Counted from the first letter of the stretch, positions 1 through 8,545 are shown. The stretch: DNA of 41,615 bases from a virus (IMGVR_UViG_3300032246_000499:1-41615), one strand, 5' to 3'. The notes: generated from the sequence alone by a model not told the origin. Numbers and translations: made by a program.

Positions 1-534
1 AGGAACTACTGCAATCACACGAACAGGTGCTGCTGCTGCGTTACCGCTACCAACTACGGGAGCAATAAGCGAAACGGCGGAATCACCAGTAGTGGCTGAT
101 CCTGTACCTTGACGTAGAGTTTGATTAGTACCAACAACAGACGAGTTAGCTGTAGTAATAGTAGTGTTACCAGAATAGGTAATAGCTACTTTAAAAGCTG
201 CCATAGGATCGTCAACAACATAAGCAACAGCGGAAGTAGCAGCAGCATTACCGGGGTAATATTGAGCTTGAACTAGCTGACTTTGACTATTAACGTACTG
301 AACACCCATAAACACACCATAAGTTAAGTTAGCGGTATTGTCTGCGGTTGAATCTACAGTAACGTTAGATTTAATAACATTGCCACCTTTGATCATAACT
401 ACGTCACCGTTGTAAATCGCAGTGTTATAAGTACTGGCGATTGGTAACTGACGTGTAGCCCCAGCATAGGGCATAAAGTCAGCACGGTTAACGGGGACTA
501 GACCATAGGGAGCAGAAACGGTTGGATAAGCCAT
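1..534 (-). CDS. Virion structural protein, capsid-associated or decoration-like (partial, C-terminus outside window)
   Basis: The frame is open from an ATG at 532-534 to the left edge, 178 codons without a stop, so the C-terminus is missing. A clear GGAG ribosome site lies just before the ATG. The protein starts MAYPTVSAPYGLVPVNR and is rich in Ala, Val, Thr, Ser and Gly with few charged residues, the composition of a beta-rich capsid-surface or decoration protein. Similar short 'YGL-PV-' proteins sit next to capsid genes in uncultured aquatic phages (from memory, not searched). It is the last visible gene of the head operon, downstream of the scaffold-like gene, where capsid or decoration genes usually lie. 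It could instead be the major capsid protein itself; the visible part cannot decide this. Confidence 0.6.
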   Translation of the reverse strand, partial: MAYPTVSAPYGLVPVNRADFMPYAGATRQLPIASTYNTAIYNGDVVMIKGGNVIKSNVTVDSTADNTANLTYGVFMGVQYVNSQSQLVQAQYYPGNAAATSAVAYVVDDPMAAFKVAITYSGNTTITTANSSVVGTNQTLRQGTGSATTGDSAVSLIAPVVGSGNAAAAPVRVIAVVP

Positions 535-556
535 TTAAATCTCCTAGATAAAAAAA

Positions 557-1006
557 TTAAGAACCTTTACCAAAGCTCGTCGAGGACTTGTTCTCTTTGA
601 AGAGCGGCATCCTTGGGTCACTTTGGCGCATAAGATTATTGTCTACAGCATCCGTTTGAGCTTGTGTTTGCTTTGCGTAATGCGCATTGCGTTGTTGTAC
701 AAATTCAGTCGGAGTCTTGCAAAGCAATAAACCACCAATCTCAATATTGTCTTTAAAACGACTATTGGGATCGATTAAGAGTTGGAATTTAGGTTGCTCT
801 TCAACTCTAACGGGTTCCCAGCCTTCTCTCAACTTTGCAGAAAGATTGCGTGGATCAGCCACATTTAGATTTGCTACACGAACCCATCGATAAGAAAAAC
901 CAGCCTGTTTGTCGGGCTCAGGGAGTAACTCAGGTTGCGACCACTCTGTGGGGCGCTCGTAAGTTGCACGGGTTTCTACTTCTCGTTCTATTCTATTACT
1001 AGCCAT
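557..1006 (-). CDS. Conserved small head-operon protein, function unknown
   Basis: A 149-residue protein starting MASNRIEREVETR. It is hydrophilic, with no membrane segment, no cysteine pair and no catalytic motif. The middle holds a compact stretch (GFSYRWVRVANLN to EGWEPVR) that may be a small folded domain, and the ends look disordered. It lies 2 bp from the end of the scaffold-like gene and 22 bp before the capsid-associated gene, in one transcription unit. By position it could be a minor head or head-completion protein, but nothing in the sequence proves this. Confidence 0.75.
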   Translation of the reverse strand: MASNRIEREVETRATYERPTEWSQPELLPEPDKQAGFSYRWVRVANLNVADPRNLSAKLREGWEPVRVEEQPKFQLLIDPNSRFKDNIEIGGLLLCKTPTEFVQQRNAHYAKQTQAQTDAVDNNLMRQSDPRMPLFKENKSSTSFGKGS

Positions 1007-1007
1007 T

Positions 1008-1997
1008 TTAGGCCTCCATTTTTAAAAGTTCACGGGCATATTGCTCATTGGTTAGTCCTAGCTTTTTGGCTAATTGGACTTGACTTGTTTTTAAACGTAC
1101 CTGTTTGGGGGCAGTCGAACGCGTCGCCGGAGCTACAACCGTGGAAGGCTTGGCTTTAGGAGCATCCTCCCTTGGCTTCGCTTCTTCACCTTCTTGACTT
1201 CCAAAATTCTCTGGAAACCGTCTACGAATTGTTTTGTCCAATGTCGTGTAATACTCTTCAGATCCAACTACCACACCTTGCTTTTTAAGCTTTTCGTGTA
1301 AGCCTAACGCCGATGCAGTCATTTCCTCATCTTGTCCAAACCAAGAATTGCGCTCTTGCCACGCCATTGCTTTTGTATCGGGACGAGAATCTTGTACCTG
1401 TTCTTGCCTTTGTACAGCATATTCTTCTTCTTGTAAAGGGGGTACTTTAAAGCTTTTTACTTTATCAAGTTGAATAGAGGCATTAGTAATAGCTTGCTGC
1501 GCCTCAAGAACCCTGTCACTATCGCCAGAGTCATATGCTTCTTTGTAAGCTTTTTTAGCCACTTCAAGCTGAAGGTCTGCTGATTGTTGTGTGACAGTTA
1601 AATATTCTTTCTGCCCATTATTAATCATTTGCTTCATTCGCTGGTTTTCAGCTAAAAGTCTAGTAGTAGCATTAACTGCTTCTGCCCGTTCTCTATCTGC
1701 TGCTTCTTTAGCTCTACGCTCGTCGTGGTAAACCTTACGTAGTTGTTTTAATTTTATTTTGGCTTCATCAGAATATTTGTCAAGCTCATCTTTTTCAAGC
1801 TCTTCAACTATTTCTTTAGGCATTGGTTCTTTATTGCGATCTTCGGCAGGGGTATCGTCCTCAATCTCAATATCAAATTTGGATGCTTTTTCCTCTGGTT
1901 CCGGCGCTGTTTCTTTAGCTTTTGGTTCTAAATCAACATCTAAACCGTCTTCCATTTCATCGGGAAACTTATACTCGTCTTTTTGCATTTCAGCCAT
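1008..1997 (-). CDS. Putative capsid scaffolding protein
   Basis: A 329-residue, strongly charged protein. The N-terminal 80 residues are very acidic (many Glu/Asp). Residues of about 75-125 form a long predicted coiled coil rich in Lys, Arg, Glu and Ala (for example EAADRERAEAVNATTRLL), and the C-terminus is basic (QVRLKTSQVQLAKKLGL). An acidic, helical, non-globular protein with a basic tail just before the capsid genes is the usual profile of a phage scaffold, which builds the procapsid and then leaves or is cleaved. The basic C-terminal helix would bind the capsid shell. The call rests on composition and position; no scaffold family was recognised by sequence. Confidence 0.55.
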   Translation of the reverse strand: MAEMQKDEYKFPDEMEDGLDVDLEPKAKETAPEPEEKASKFDIEIEDDTPAEDRNKEPMPKEIVEELEKDELDKYSDEAKIKLKQLRKVYHDERRAKEAADRERAEAVNATTRLLAENQRMKQMINNGQKEYLTVTQQSADLQLEVAKKAYKEAYDSGDSDRVLEAQQAITNASIQLDKVKSFKVPPLQEEEYAVQRQEQVQDSRPDTKAMAWQERNSWFGQDEEMTASALGLHEKLKKQGVVVGSEEYYTTLDKTIRRRFPENFGSQEGEEAKPREDAPKAKPSTVVAPATRSTAPKQVRLKTSQVQLAKKLGLTNEQYARELLKMEA

Positions 1998-2008
1998 TTG
2001 GGGCCTCC

Positions 2009-2425
2009 TTAAGCGCGTTTAATGCCGCGTGGGTCTTGAACTACAGCTTCCACGGAGTCATCATTAATCATACGAAATTCACGACCATGAATTAATAATC
2101 GTGTGCCAGCATTGGGTCTAACAATAACGAAGTCGCCTTTTTTACACCAAGGGCCTGTAGGGAACCGTTTATCGTCTTTATAGCAGTCTGGGCCCATGTT
2201 CACTACAAAAAGCACTGTTGCTAGCTTCTCTTCGTAATTAATAGTATCGCCTGACTTTAATATCCCACTTTCATACTCTTCTTCAACTTCAGGAATGGCG
2301 CAAAGTATACGGTATCCAGAAGGGTTTGGGAGCTGCTGCGCTTTTTCTTCACTTGTTGCGGTATAACTATAAGATCCTACTATTTCCGGGTTATCGGGGT
2401 TTGAGCCGATAAGGATTTCACTCAT
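2009..2425 (-). CDS. GroES-like phage co-chaperonin
   Basis: A 138-residue protein whose central part follows the Cpn10/GroES plan. It starts with PSGYRILCAIPEVEE (first barrel strand), then ESGILKSGD, which matches the GroES mobile loop with its Gly-Ile-hydrophobic tripeptide. An ATVLFVVNMGPD strand follows, then a GDFVIVRPNAGTRLLIHG segment, and it ends FRMINDDSVEAVV, like the GroES C-terminal strands. GroES caps the GroEL folding chamber; phage versions such as T4 gp31 redirect host GroEL to fold the capsid protein. Its place between portal and scaffold genes fits that role. It overlaps the upstream 62-residue gene by 8 bp, suggesting coupled translation. It is longer than GroES (about 97 residues) by an N-terminal extension and an insert. 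Confidence 0.75.
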   Translation of the reverse strand: MSEILIGSNPDNPEIVGSYSYTATSEEKAQQLPNPSGYRILCAIPEVEEEYESGILKSGDTINYEEKLATVLFVVNMGPDCYKDDKRFPTGPWCKKGDFVIVRPNAGTRLLIHGREFRMINDDSVEAVVQDPRGIKRA

Positions 2426-2606
2426 TAGAGTTCTCCATTTTTTGTTTGAGGTCTAATACATAACCACGTGCAATTAGCAGACCTCGAATCTCGCCGCACG
2501 TTTTTTTATACTCCTCGAAGGTTTCTGCCCTTCCTGTACTTACTGCTTCTTGTAGCTGTTGCGCTTTCTCGTCTAGCTGTTGAACTAGAACTTCAAATGC
2601 GTCCAT
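2418..2606 (-). CDS. Small helical protein between portal and co-chaperonin, unknown
   Basis: A 62-residue protein, MDAFEVLVQQLDEKAQQLQEA at the N-terminus, predicted to be almost entirely alpha-helical, with heptad-like Leu/Val spacing. It starts 3 bp after the portal stop and overlaps the GroES-like gene by 8 bp, so the three are probably translated together. Many phages carry a small helical protein directly after the portal gene; no family was assigned here. Confidence 0.7.
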   Translation of the reverse strand: MDAFEVLVQQLDEKAQQLQEAVSTGRAETFEEYKKTCGEIRGLLIARGYVLDLKQKMENSNE

Positions 2607-2609
2607 TTT

Positions 2610-5166
2610 TTAATCCTTTTTAGTCTTTGTTGAAGTAGGTTTTTGTTTCTGTAATTCAGCTTGGTGTTCACGGTTTTTGTCCGCTTCTCCAAACTGATGG
2701 GCTTGTTGTATACCTTGAACAAGTAACTGCTTATGCTGCTTCTCTTTGTCGTGGTTCTTGTCTATCTGCTGTTTCATCAGGTCGGCACCAATCCTAGCTT
2801 GCTCTCCTTCTTTCGTAGCCTGCAACTGAGCCGAGGTTTTAGCTATATCTGTCTGAGCTTGTAGCTGAATCCGTTCTCTTTCAATCTGCATCTGCTGCAT
2901 CTTGAGCTGGGCGTCCGTCTGATCTTTCTGCATCTTGCGCTGCTGTTCTGCGGCTTTAATCTGTAACTCTTGCTGCTGCATCTGAATTATCGGATCTTGA
3001 GCTTGCTGTTGAGCCTGCTGCTGCGCCGCCTGTCCTCTATTCTGCTGTAACAGTTGTTGTGCTGCTTGAGCTATCAGTGGTGCAAGCCGTGCTTCTACTT
3101 CTGGGGGCATATGTATATCTTCATCTGACGCATCCTTTTGAGGTGGTAACGTCATCCCTAGTTGCTCTTCAATCTGCACACGATATTGAAACCCTATATG
3201 CTCTGCTACGTGGGCCATTAAAGTTGCTTGAAGCATTTGTTTTAGTTGTGGCATAGATTCAACCAAAGCCATAATCTTTGGGTCTTCCGACATGGCCATG
3301 TGAGTAGCAATATGAGCTTGATGATCCTGGTATGAAAACGCTTTAACCGGCTTGCCAGCTAATAGATTCTGGTTCTCTGTAACAGGGTCTTGGGGCTTTT
3401 GATCTTCTGCCATTGGTACAAGTTTATTAGCTTCTTTAATACCAAGTACGTCTAACATCTGACGGTGTAATAGCGGAAGGTTATATAACTGTGGTGCTTG
3501 CTGGGCTAACTGAAGAACTGCCTGATACTGAACAATCTTTTGCGCCATCGTACTAGCATTTGGGTCTGAGACTGGAATGACATCAACGTCGTCATAGTCT
3601 GACTTCTTAGCGCGGGGTGAACCTTCTACAGGCTCATAGTTATACGCTTCTGGTGTGTAGTCCGCAATAATCCGCTTGAGTAACTTTAACTCCCGCTTCA
3701 TTGAATAGTGAATGCGTGCCTGAACTGCCGACATTACCTTAAGAGTGCGTTCTAAAATTGCAAGCGTTGTACCTACTGGAGCTTGACTAGACATGTCTGA
3801 TATTTGTAAGTCTGCTGTATTAGCAAACCGCCGTCCATCTTCCACAATCTGACCTAGTAATGCCATTAACACTTGACTTGGCTCCTTATACGGGAGGGTC
3901 ATAATGTTGTCTTTCATCGTACCACTAGGCACATCTACATCTCTAAATTCTCCTGGTGCTATCGGTGTATCATCGCCCTTAACACGCAATCCACGGGTCT
4001 TAAAGCCACCTGGCAAGTTTGCAAGGGAACCTGCGTCCACCAATTGCCTAATAAGCGACGTTCCAGATTTAGCGAAAGCACCAATAAGGTGAACCAAACC
4101 GAAACAATAAAAGCCAAAACCAGGGATGTACCCGTAATGGACAAAATGCTGACGCTTAGTATGTGTTTTGTCGTCTGGCTCCCAATTTCTACGGATTGCA
4201 AGAACCTTTTGACTGCCTTTTTCAATAGTAATGACGTACGGTAAACCAATTCCTGTTTGCTCACCATCTTCTTCATGTTCATATCCCGGTAGATCTAGGT
4301 TAACATTAATTTCTAGTAGCTTATATCTATTATCTGTTGTAGCTCTAAAGCCAAGCTTTTCTGCAATCTTCTTCTCTACTTCATCTAACGAATTCTCTGG
4401 TTCCCCAAGGTCTACATCTAAATAGAACCCGGCTACCTGTAATCTTCTAAGTTCGTTCTCGGTCTTACGCATGACGTGAGTTACACGCTCTGCTTGTTCT
4501 AAGCTAGCTGCTCCATAAGGTACAACTAAATCCTCAGCAGGAACATACATAGAAACTTGACGCTCTAAACTTGGGTCGTAGTAAACCTTTTTAAACGCAT
4601 TACCAGCTAAACCCAAGCCCCATAACATACGCTCATGCTCAGGTCTATACTCAGGCATTTTTTCGGTTAGTTGATAATTCATGTCGTCTTGGACACGAAC
4701 GGCGGCTTCTTTTTTCTTGGGTGTTTTCTTTACCAATGATTTGTGTTTTAACGGGTCCCGCAGCAGGGAAGGTGGACATCATCGTCTCTGATTGAAACTT
4801 AACTAAAGCTTCTGCTAACATTGGGTGATATATACCACACGCACCCGGCCACGGTTCCATACGATCTTCAATCTTAAGACCTAGCAACTCTAAGCCATCT
4901 ACATAAGTTTGGATCCAGTCTTTACGTGAAGAAATATCATCTTCAACATCACCTATTAAATCACTAGCAAGTTGGGCAAGTTCACCCTCAGATAAATACT
5001 CAGCAAGGTTTTCACTAAACTCTTCGTCTTCTTCTACAGTATCTAGAGCTTCATTTTCGTCACCAATATCAACAACAATTTCTTCTTCTACGATTGGTTC
5101 CTCAGTATCCACTAATAATGCGTCTAGACCTAAAGGGGCTTGGTTAAGTGCTTTATCTATTGCCAT
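2610..5166 (-). CDS. Portal protein, reading frame broken by a one-base frameshift near 4724-4727
   Basis: The portal is the dodecameric ring at one head vertex through which DNA is packaged and ejected. Two frames together make one protein of about 851 residues. The first runs from the ATG at 5166 (AGGA ribosome site 8 nt upstream) to about 4728: acidic start, then KDWIQTYVDGLELLG, MEPWPGACGIYHP, and AGPVKTQIIGKE. The second runs from there to 2610: DDMNYQLTEKMPEYRPEHER, VPAEDLVVPYGA, ERVTHVMRKTENELRRLQV, and a long Gln-rich C-terminal coiled coil. Deleting one A from the AAAA run (plus-strand TTTT at 4724-4727) joins them as GKETPKKKEAA, which is how related portals read. Without the correction the first frame ends at 4651 with a nonsense tail, and the second can only start at a TTG at 4736. 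Either an assembly or sequencing error, a real mutation, or a +1 frameshift. Confidence 0.85.
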
Positions 5167-5174
5167 ATGTTTTC

Positions 5175-5771
5175 CTAAATTAATTTCCAACTACCAGCGG
5201 AATATTCCTTTGGCATTTTAATTGTCCCGCCTTTAGCATAAAGAGGCGTTTTACCTAGCCCCATACCTTTCATAAAACTTATATCTGCGCCGCCTCCGCT
5301 ACCACCACCAGAAGATTTAATAGAAACAATTTTATTTCCAAAATGTACTCCTCGACCTGTATCTCCAAGTTTACTTTCTGGGTTCATTATTTCTACCGGA
5401 ATTAATCCTACTCTTGGAACAGTTTCATACGGCGCAGTTCCTAGTCTAGTGCCAGCTTTTTTGGGTCCATAGTCTGCTAATAAATCAAGCGCCGCTCTTC
5501 CGGTAGGTTTTCCTTCGGCATCTAATACTGGTGTAAATTTTGTAGCCATATCTGGATTTTGAAAATGCCCCGCTACGTTTTTTGCGGATGTTGGATCCAT
5601 ATAAACGGTTTTACCGGACCTTGGTTGTATACCTTCTGTTGTATCAGAATGTGCGGCGCCACTACGATTACGGGTTGTAGTTGCGTCTGAATGCTGTGCA
5701 TATTTAGATCCTCTTTCTGTTTCAAAAAGGTGTGTAATATCTGGCAAGTTAAGTAGTGCTTCGTAATCCAT
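5175..5771 (-). CDS. Conserved protein between terminase and portal, unknown
   Basis: A 198-residue protein with a polar N-terminal half rich in Ser and Thr (HSDATTTRNRSGAAHSDT), a central region around LDLLADYGPKKAGTRLGTAP, a glycine-rich stretch (SSGGGSGGGADISF) and a C-terminus PKEYSAGSWKLI. No catalytic motif or membrane segment is visible. Its start overlaps the last base of the TerL gene and its stop lies 8 bp before the portal ATG, so it belongs to the packaging/head operon. The Gly-rich linker and short C-terminal motif suggest a virion or assembly protein, but this is only inference. Confidence 0.65.
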   Translation of the reverse strand: MDYEALLNLPDITHLFETERGSKYAQHSDATTTRNRSGAAHSDTTEGIQPRSGKTVYMDPTSAKNVAGHFQNPDMATKFTPVLDAEGKPTGRAALDLLADYGPKKAGTRLGTAPYETVPRVGLIPVEIMNPESKLGDTGRGVHFGNKIVSIKSSGGGSGGGADISFMKGMGLGKTPLYAKGGTIKMPKEYSAGSWKLI

Positions 5772-7291
5772 TAGTAATAACCTTTGCTTCTATTACTTTT
5801 AAAGTATTGAATTTCTTCTGGTTCGTCGTTTGGAAGGCGAATAAATCCACCCTGCCTAAATCGCATTAGTGCCAATGTTGTAGAGTCTACCAGATCGTCG
5901 TTAACCCCGCTAGGAAAATCATTACATTCCTCTATAACATCCTTTGCCCATCTACGGTTCGGAGCCCAGACAATCCCACTAGAAAACAAGTCTGATACAG
6001 CATTTACCCTAGACATTTTATCCTGCCCTTTACCCGGCGTAAACTCACCTACTGGAATACCCATGCGCCGCATTTCTTGATATAGTGCCGCCCCGTTTGA
6101 CTTCTTCTCCACCATAAACGCATCAGGCTCCCATTCCTTGTACTCTTCTAAAACAAGCTTTTTAAGGTCAGGAAACTCTAAGCGCTTCTTAATAGCATTT
6201 AACAAGATGATGTTGTAGTTATTAGTCTCTTCGTTATAGAACACGCCCCAAGTTGTTAAGGCGTTATAGTCTGCTCTATTATTAGTTTCTTGTGCTGCGT
6301 CTAGGGACATAATTGTAAACTCGCACTGCGGTGGGTCGTCTTTTTCCCAAGTTTGCCACCAATCCCTTTTAATAAGGGCGCCCTCTTCGCTTGTCGGCTG
6401 CTGTAAATACTGGGAATTCCAATATCTAACATCCAAAGACGCTTTCTTCTGCAGGAGTTCTTCGATTGTCCAAAACTCAGGCCACAGGGGTTTATCGTCT
6501 ATTATGGCAGGGAACTCCACAACCTCCCACTCTTCTGCATCCTCATTTTTGATCATGTGATTAATGATCTGCCCAGTTAAATCAAGCTTAGACCACCGAG
6601 TCATTACCACAATAATAGCGCCACCAGGCATAAGACGTTGAATTGGGCCAGCCTGAAACCATTCCCAAGCGGGTAAAAACACATCAGATCTACCTAGTTT
6701 GGCGTCTTGTTCTGAATGTGGATCATCAATAATAAATAAGTCTGCCCCGCGACCAGCAAGAGCGCCGCCAACACCGATAGCAAAATATTCACCATTAAAG
6801 TTCGTTCCCCATCTAGATGCTGATTTTGAGTCTACCTGTAGCTCTACTTGCGGGAATATGTCCTTATACAGGTCTGAACTAACCAAATTCCTGACTCTAC
6901 GACCGAAATTAACCGCAAGATCAGCCGTGTGTGAAGCCATAATAACCTTCTTTTGAGGGTACTTTCCCAAGAACCATGCGGGTGCCAAGTAAGATATAAG
7001 TTCTGATTTGCCATGCCTCGGAGCAATGTTAACAACAACGCGCTTCTTCTTCCCTGCAGCAATCTCTTCAAATATTCTAGCCAATTTAGCATGATGTGGG
7101 CCTACCTTATAACCGGGATATACGTGACTTACAAAATCTAGGAAATGTTCTTTCCCTTCTTCCTCTACTTTTAGCTTTTTATAGTTTCTTAATAAATCTA
7201 AAGTCTTTCTTTTCTGCGAATCGGACATTGTAGGCAGCGCATTTTCTAGCTGAACTATGTTTTCTGGGGTTAATTGCAGTTGTTGGGTCAT
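5771..7291 (-). CDS. terL: Terminase large subunit (packaging ATPase and nuclease)
   Basis: A 506-residue terminase, a normal length. It pumps DNA into the prohead and cuts the concatemer. The N-terminal ATPase has the Walker A variant PRHGKS at about 91-96, followed by a coupling-type segment (KKVIMASHTADLA), and the Walker B FIIDD at about 186-190 followed by PHSEQDAK. The C-terminal RNase H-like nuclease shows its acidic residues in MSLDAAQETNNRADYNA, in DAFMVEKKSNG and near the end in NDDLVDSTTLALMRF. The start overlaps the end of the putative TerS gene by 4 bp (ATGA), and the small gene for the 198-residue protein follows directly. Confidence 0.95.
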   Translation of the reverse strand: MTQQLQLTPENIVQLENALPTMSDSQKRKTLDLLRNYKKLKVEEEGKEHFLDFVSHVYPGYKVGPHHAKLARIFEEIAAGKKKRVVVNIAPRHGKSELISYLAPAWFLGKYPQKKVIMASHTADLAVNFGRRVRNLVSSDLYKDIFPQVELQVDSKSASRWGTNFNGEYFAIGVGGALAGRGADLFIIDDPHSEQDAKLGRSDVFLPAWEWFQAGPIQRLMPGGAIIVVMTRWSKLDLTGQIINHMIKNEDAEEWEVVEFPAIIDDKPLWPEFWTIEELLQKKASLDVRYWNSQYLQQPTSEEGALIKRDWWQTWEKDDPPQCEFTIMSLDAAQETNNRADYNALTTWGVFYNEETNNYNIILLNAIKKRLEFPDLKKLVLEEYKEWEPDAFMVEKKSNGAALYQEMRRMGIPVGEFTPGKGQDKMSRVNAVSDLFSSGIVWAPNRRWAKDVIEECNDFPSGVNDDLVDSTTLALMRFRQGGFIRLPNDEPEEIQYFKSNRSKGYY

Positions 7292-7848
7292 TTTCCGAGG
7301 GTTTTTATGTCTTTTGCCTCGACATCCACCACTTTTCCTCTAATTCCTTGCAAAATACCCATTAATTCCTTCTCTACTTCTTCAATTGGCTGCACTTTTA
7401 CTGTAACTTCGGTGCGTTTTTTAAAAGCATCTACCCCGTCTACCTCGCCAAGCTTAGTTAATGCCGAAATTCTAGCCTTTGCGTCCTTAGCATGTTCAAT
7501 TTCGTGGACTAAGTGATTAATTACATACATCTTATAGTCAGCTAGGTCGTCAACTAAAGAAACATTCATCTGGGCAACCATACCAGCTAAAAAAGCTAGG
7601 GTCTCATTAGGGTATTTAGCATAGTCGGGACGTAGAGTTGGGTCATCTAGCATCTGTTTCGCTAAAGAAACTGCTTGGGCTTGGTGTTCTGCGGTGGGTT
7701 CTATCGGGGTATTGTTTAAATCCGCTACTAATTTAATAGTGCGCACCCGCATATCCAGCTCTTCCTTTGGGGTAAGGTCTGGTAAAGCCTCAGTTGCCGA
7801 TTTAGGCAGGGGCTCGTTTTCATCAATATAGGGCACGATGGTGGTCAT
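7288..7848 (-). CDS. Putative terminase small subunit
   Basis: A 186-residue, mostly helical acidic protein placed directly before TerL with a 4 bp ATGA overlap, the usual place and size of a terminase small subunit, which recognises the packaging site. A polar N-terminus (MTTIVPYIDENEPLPKSA) is followed by helices (RTIKLVADLN, LAFLAGMVAQM, YKMYVINHLVHEIEHAKDA) and a C-terminal segment with EVTVKVQPIEEVEKELMGIL, which could be the oligomer or TerL-binding part. No helix-turn-helix stands out. First gene of the leftward operon; its promoter region lies at 7849-7912. The TerS call rests mainly on position and size. Confidence 0.6.
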   Translation of the reverse strand: MTTIVPYIDENEPLPKSATEALPDLTPKEELDMRVRTIKLVADLNNTPIEPTAEHQAQAVSLAKQMLDDPTLRPDYAKYPNETLAFLAGMVAQMNVSLVDDLADYKMYVINHLVHEIEHAKDAKARISALTKLGEVDGVDAFKKRTEVTVKVQPIEEVEKELMGILQGIRGKVVDVEAKDIKTLGK

Positions 7849-7883
7849 GCTTGTACAGCCGTTTGTAAGCTATGCATTTCGGA

Positions 7884-7912
7884 ATTATACATTTTTTTTT
7901 ATAAAAATTTTT
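7884..7912 (-). promoter_or_regulatory. Candidate late promoter for the packaging/head operon
   Basis: On the minus strand TATAAT lies at 7889-7884, preceded by ATG, with an A/T-rich stretch (long A and T runs to about 7920) where a -35 would be. No good TTGACA is present at 17 bp, so the site may depend on A-tracts (UP-like) or on a phage activator. Transcription would start at about 7877, giving a leader of roughly 30 nt before the TerS ATG. Confidence 0.4.
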
Positions 7913-8009
7913 TTGTTTTGCCTTTTAAAAACGTGACGGGGGGTGTTTTGGAAAAGTTGAATATCGTTTGTGCATGTTCAAGGGTATAGGGGGACGGATG
8001 GAACCGGAT

Positions 8010-8045
8010 GGGATTTTGGGGGGTGGGGGGTCGCCGTAGGGCGGG
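8010..8045 (+). other. G-rich tract with five G-runs (possible quadruplex or packaging-region signal)
   Basis: Plus-strand G-runs of at least three lie at 8010-8012, 8018-8023, 8025-8030, 8039-8041 and 8043-8045 with loops of 1-8 nt, which meets the usual G-quadruplex pattern. More G-runs lie just upstream (7938-7943, 7989-7993). This contrasts sharply with the A/T runs at 7890-7930. The tract sits in the divergent control region between TerS and the early promoter, ending 6 bp before the -35. The 7849-8127 gap otherwise holds only the promoters listed here. Confidence 0.4.
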
Positions 8046-8051
8046 TGGAAC

Positions 8052-8080
8052 TTGACATATCCTGTAGTCTAATGTAAAGT
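8052..8080 (+). promoter_or_regulatory. Early sigma-70-type promoter
   Basis: TTGACA at 8052-8057, a 17 bp spacer, then TAAAGT at 8075-8080. The -35 is embedded in AACTTGACATAT, identical to the sequence at the second early promoter (8559). It would drive the two coupled small genes at 8128 and 8262. Confidence 0.7.
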
Positions 8081-8127
8081 GTAGTCATGGTTAGCAATCA
8101 AGCAAGCCATAACATAGAAAGGTATAT

Positions 8128-8265
8128 ATGTTAATCAAGACAGACAGTTGGTTGTATAGATTGTTGTTTGCTTTACCCATCTGGTTACCCTATTCAATAG
8201 AGTATGTAAGGATAGGCCGCAACTATGTTAGCTACACACAAGTCACATGGAGGAAGTCGAAATGA
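8128..8265 (+). CDS. Small hydrophobic protein (45 aa), first early gene
   Basis: ATG at 8128 with an AAAGG ribosome site 6-7 nt upstream, ending at TGA 8263-8265, which overlaps the next gene's ATG as ATGA. The product begins MLIKTDSWLYRLLFALPIWL and has one hydrophobic helix (LYRLLFALPIWLPYSI), then a polar tail. It is the first gene after the early promoter, a position where phages often place small host-takeover proteins. No family recognised. Overlap, ribosome site and promoter spacing support it as real. Confidence 0.55.
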   Translation: MLIKTDSWLYRLLFALPIWLPYSIEYVRIGRNYVSYTQVTWRKSK

Positions 8266-8450
8266 TACAGACCAATATGTTTGACCGGCAAGGTAAGCCA
8301 ACTGAGTTGGCAATGCGGTATGTTGTGCCTAAGTATTACTCAGTTGATACTGATAAGGGGACGATGTGTTACTTCACCTATGATGTACATGAAGCGATTG
8401 GTATGTGGTTGAAGGATCCCATTAATTCAAAGATAGTAACGCATTGGTAA
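8262..8450 (+). CDS. Small early protein, unknown (62 aa)
   Basis: The start is taken as ATG 8262 (MIQTNMFDRQ), not the upstream in-frame ATG 8247, because GGAGG at 8249-8253 sits 8 nt before 8262 and the preceding small gene ends there in an ATGA overlap. The product has a compact middle (MRYVVPKYYSVDTDKGTM, then CYFTYDVHEAIGMWL) and no recognisable domain. It is translated together with the 45-residue protein under the promoter at 8052. Confidence 0.65.
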   Translation: MIQTNMFDRQGKPTELAMRYVVPKYYSVDTDKGTMCYFTYDVHEAIGMWLKDPINSKIVTHW

Positions 8451-8458
8451 TAGGTCAG

Positions 8459-8474
8459 CCCAGCGCAAGCTGGG
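8459..8474 (+). terminator. Weak hairpin after the first early genes
   Basis: CCCAGC (8459-8464), loop GCAA, GCTGGG (8469-8474): a perfect 6 bp GC-rich stem with a stable GNRA-type tetraloop, 9 bp after the stop of the 62-residue gene. Only TTTGAT follows, so termination would be partial; it may instead protect the mRNA end. Confidence 0.4.
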
Positions 8475-8476
8475 TT

Positions 8477-8545
8477 TGATACCAGTTATTTTTCGTCGGG
8501 CGTGTCAGGTGCGTGCGTGGCGGCTCGGGTTAAATAGCGTTTCAC
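8477..8545 (+). repeat. Dispersed intergenic repeat, copy 1
   Basis: Starts TGATACCAGTTAT, continues through a C/G-rich stretch with GCGTGTCA, and ends TAGCGTTTCAC. A second full copy lies at 9561-9621 and a partial one at 9405-9437. Each lies in non-coding DNA upstream of plus-strand genes, so this looks like a duplicated leader or control region. Confidence 0.6.

Noticed and set aside
4651-4736. Separate genes suggested by the overlapping frames at the portal (179 aa and 708 aa with a TTG start)
   Set aside because: The residues on both sides of the overlap make one continuous portal sequence after removal of one base; the first frame's last residues (KRSRRSCPRRHELSTNRKNA) look like out-of-frame translation.
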